A stretch of 11,169 nucleotides of DNA. It comes from an uncultured Anaerolineae bacterium (GTDB lineage Bacteria; Chloroflexota; Anaerolineae; B4-G1; DUEL01). Under the pieces are notes generated by a model, which ran no database searches, was not told the DNA's origin, and saw only the letters and a program-made list of their open reading frames with translations. The stretch spans positions 1 through 11,169 of the forward strand of contig CALDFY010000234.1 in assembly GCA_937942115.1 (NCBI GenBank), in the 5' to 3' direction. Both the position numbers and the translations under genes were made by a program. The first letter of the stretch is position 1. Each line of letters starts with the position of its first letter. This document shows positions 11,089 to 11,169 of this stretch, in pieces.

Positions 11089-11169
11089 TTCTCAGGAGGT
11101 CGGCGAAGGCCGACCTTGTTGCGAACGAAGTGAAGGGACCCGGCCGAAGGCCCAAAGAGGCTGGCTTCA

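Larger units (their letters stand above)
10418..11169. other. Repeat-rich non-coding region, no credible gene
   Basis: Open frames exist on both strands (for example 10547-10897 minus), but they translate the repeats and show internal duplications rather than protein-like sequence. The region holds the dispersed GGACGCGG repeat, a two-hairpin GTAG...CTAC element, a 55-bp direct duplication flanked by a second direct repeat, an isolated GTAG-type hairpin and several other stem-loops. A promoter for the membrane-protein operon should lie here on the minus strand, but I could not identify a convincing -35/-10 pair. No tRNA, rRNA or clear rho-independent terminator is visible. Confidence 0.7.

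Noticed and set aside
11097..11120. 8-bp stem followed by TTGTT as a possible rho-independent terminator
   Set aside because: The T-run is too short and broken, and no plus-strand gene ends nearby; it fits the surrounding repeat hairpins better.

Overview
The window looks like part of a GC-rich chromosome of a Chloroflexota bacterium (Anaerolineae, Thermoflexia or Chloroflexia-like). Two observations support this. Three adjacent genes encode very hydrophobic proteins of the TIGR03663 (Agl23-like) and TIGR03662/DUF2298 ('YYY') type, a pair known mainly from Chloroflexota and archaea. The DNA is also full of short palindromic and tandem repeats, many of them inside reading frames. The phylum is inferred from family knowledge; no marker gene is present.

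Every gene I can support lies on the minus strand, so transcription runs from right to left. 10418-11169: about 750 bp with no credible gene, filled with hairpin-forming repeats. 10417-7856: an 853-aa DUF2298/YYY membrane protein. 7791-6007: a 594-aa GT-C/GT39-like membrane protein related to the next one but lacking its hallmark acidic and HGP motifs. 5953-2645: a 1102-aa Agl23-like GT-C membrane protein with a soluble domain and a six-bladed NHL propeller at its C-terminus. 2541-1868: a Phd/YefM antitoxin and VapC (PIN) toxin pair with its own sigma-70 promoter and a palindromic operator candidate. 1759-422: an M20 family zinc metallopeptidase. 378-181: a 65-aa Cys-rich DUF6485 protein. 177-1: the N-terminus of a membrane protein that probably starts at a TTG three bases after the DUF6485 stop codon.

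The three large membrane proteins are co-directional with 53-64 bp gaps and probably form one operon acting in polyprenyl-linked glycan transfer or export at the cytoplasmic membrane; this role is inferred from GT-C relationships. The toxin-antitoxin pair is a separate, self-regulated unit placed just after them.

The least expected feature is the repeat load. At least nine repeat families occur in the three membrane-protein genes and the flanking non-coding DNA. Several keep the reading frame and fall in loops between predicted membrane helices. Several begin with GTAG and/or end with CTAC next to a hairpin, resembling the REP/BIME elements mobilised by RAYT (TnpA-REP) transposases. No such transposase is encoded in this window.
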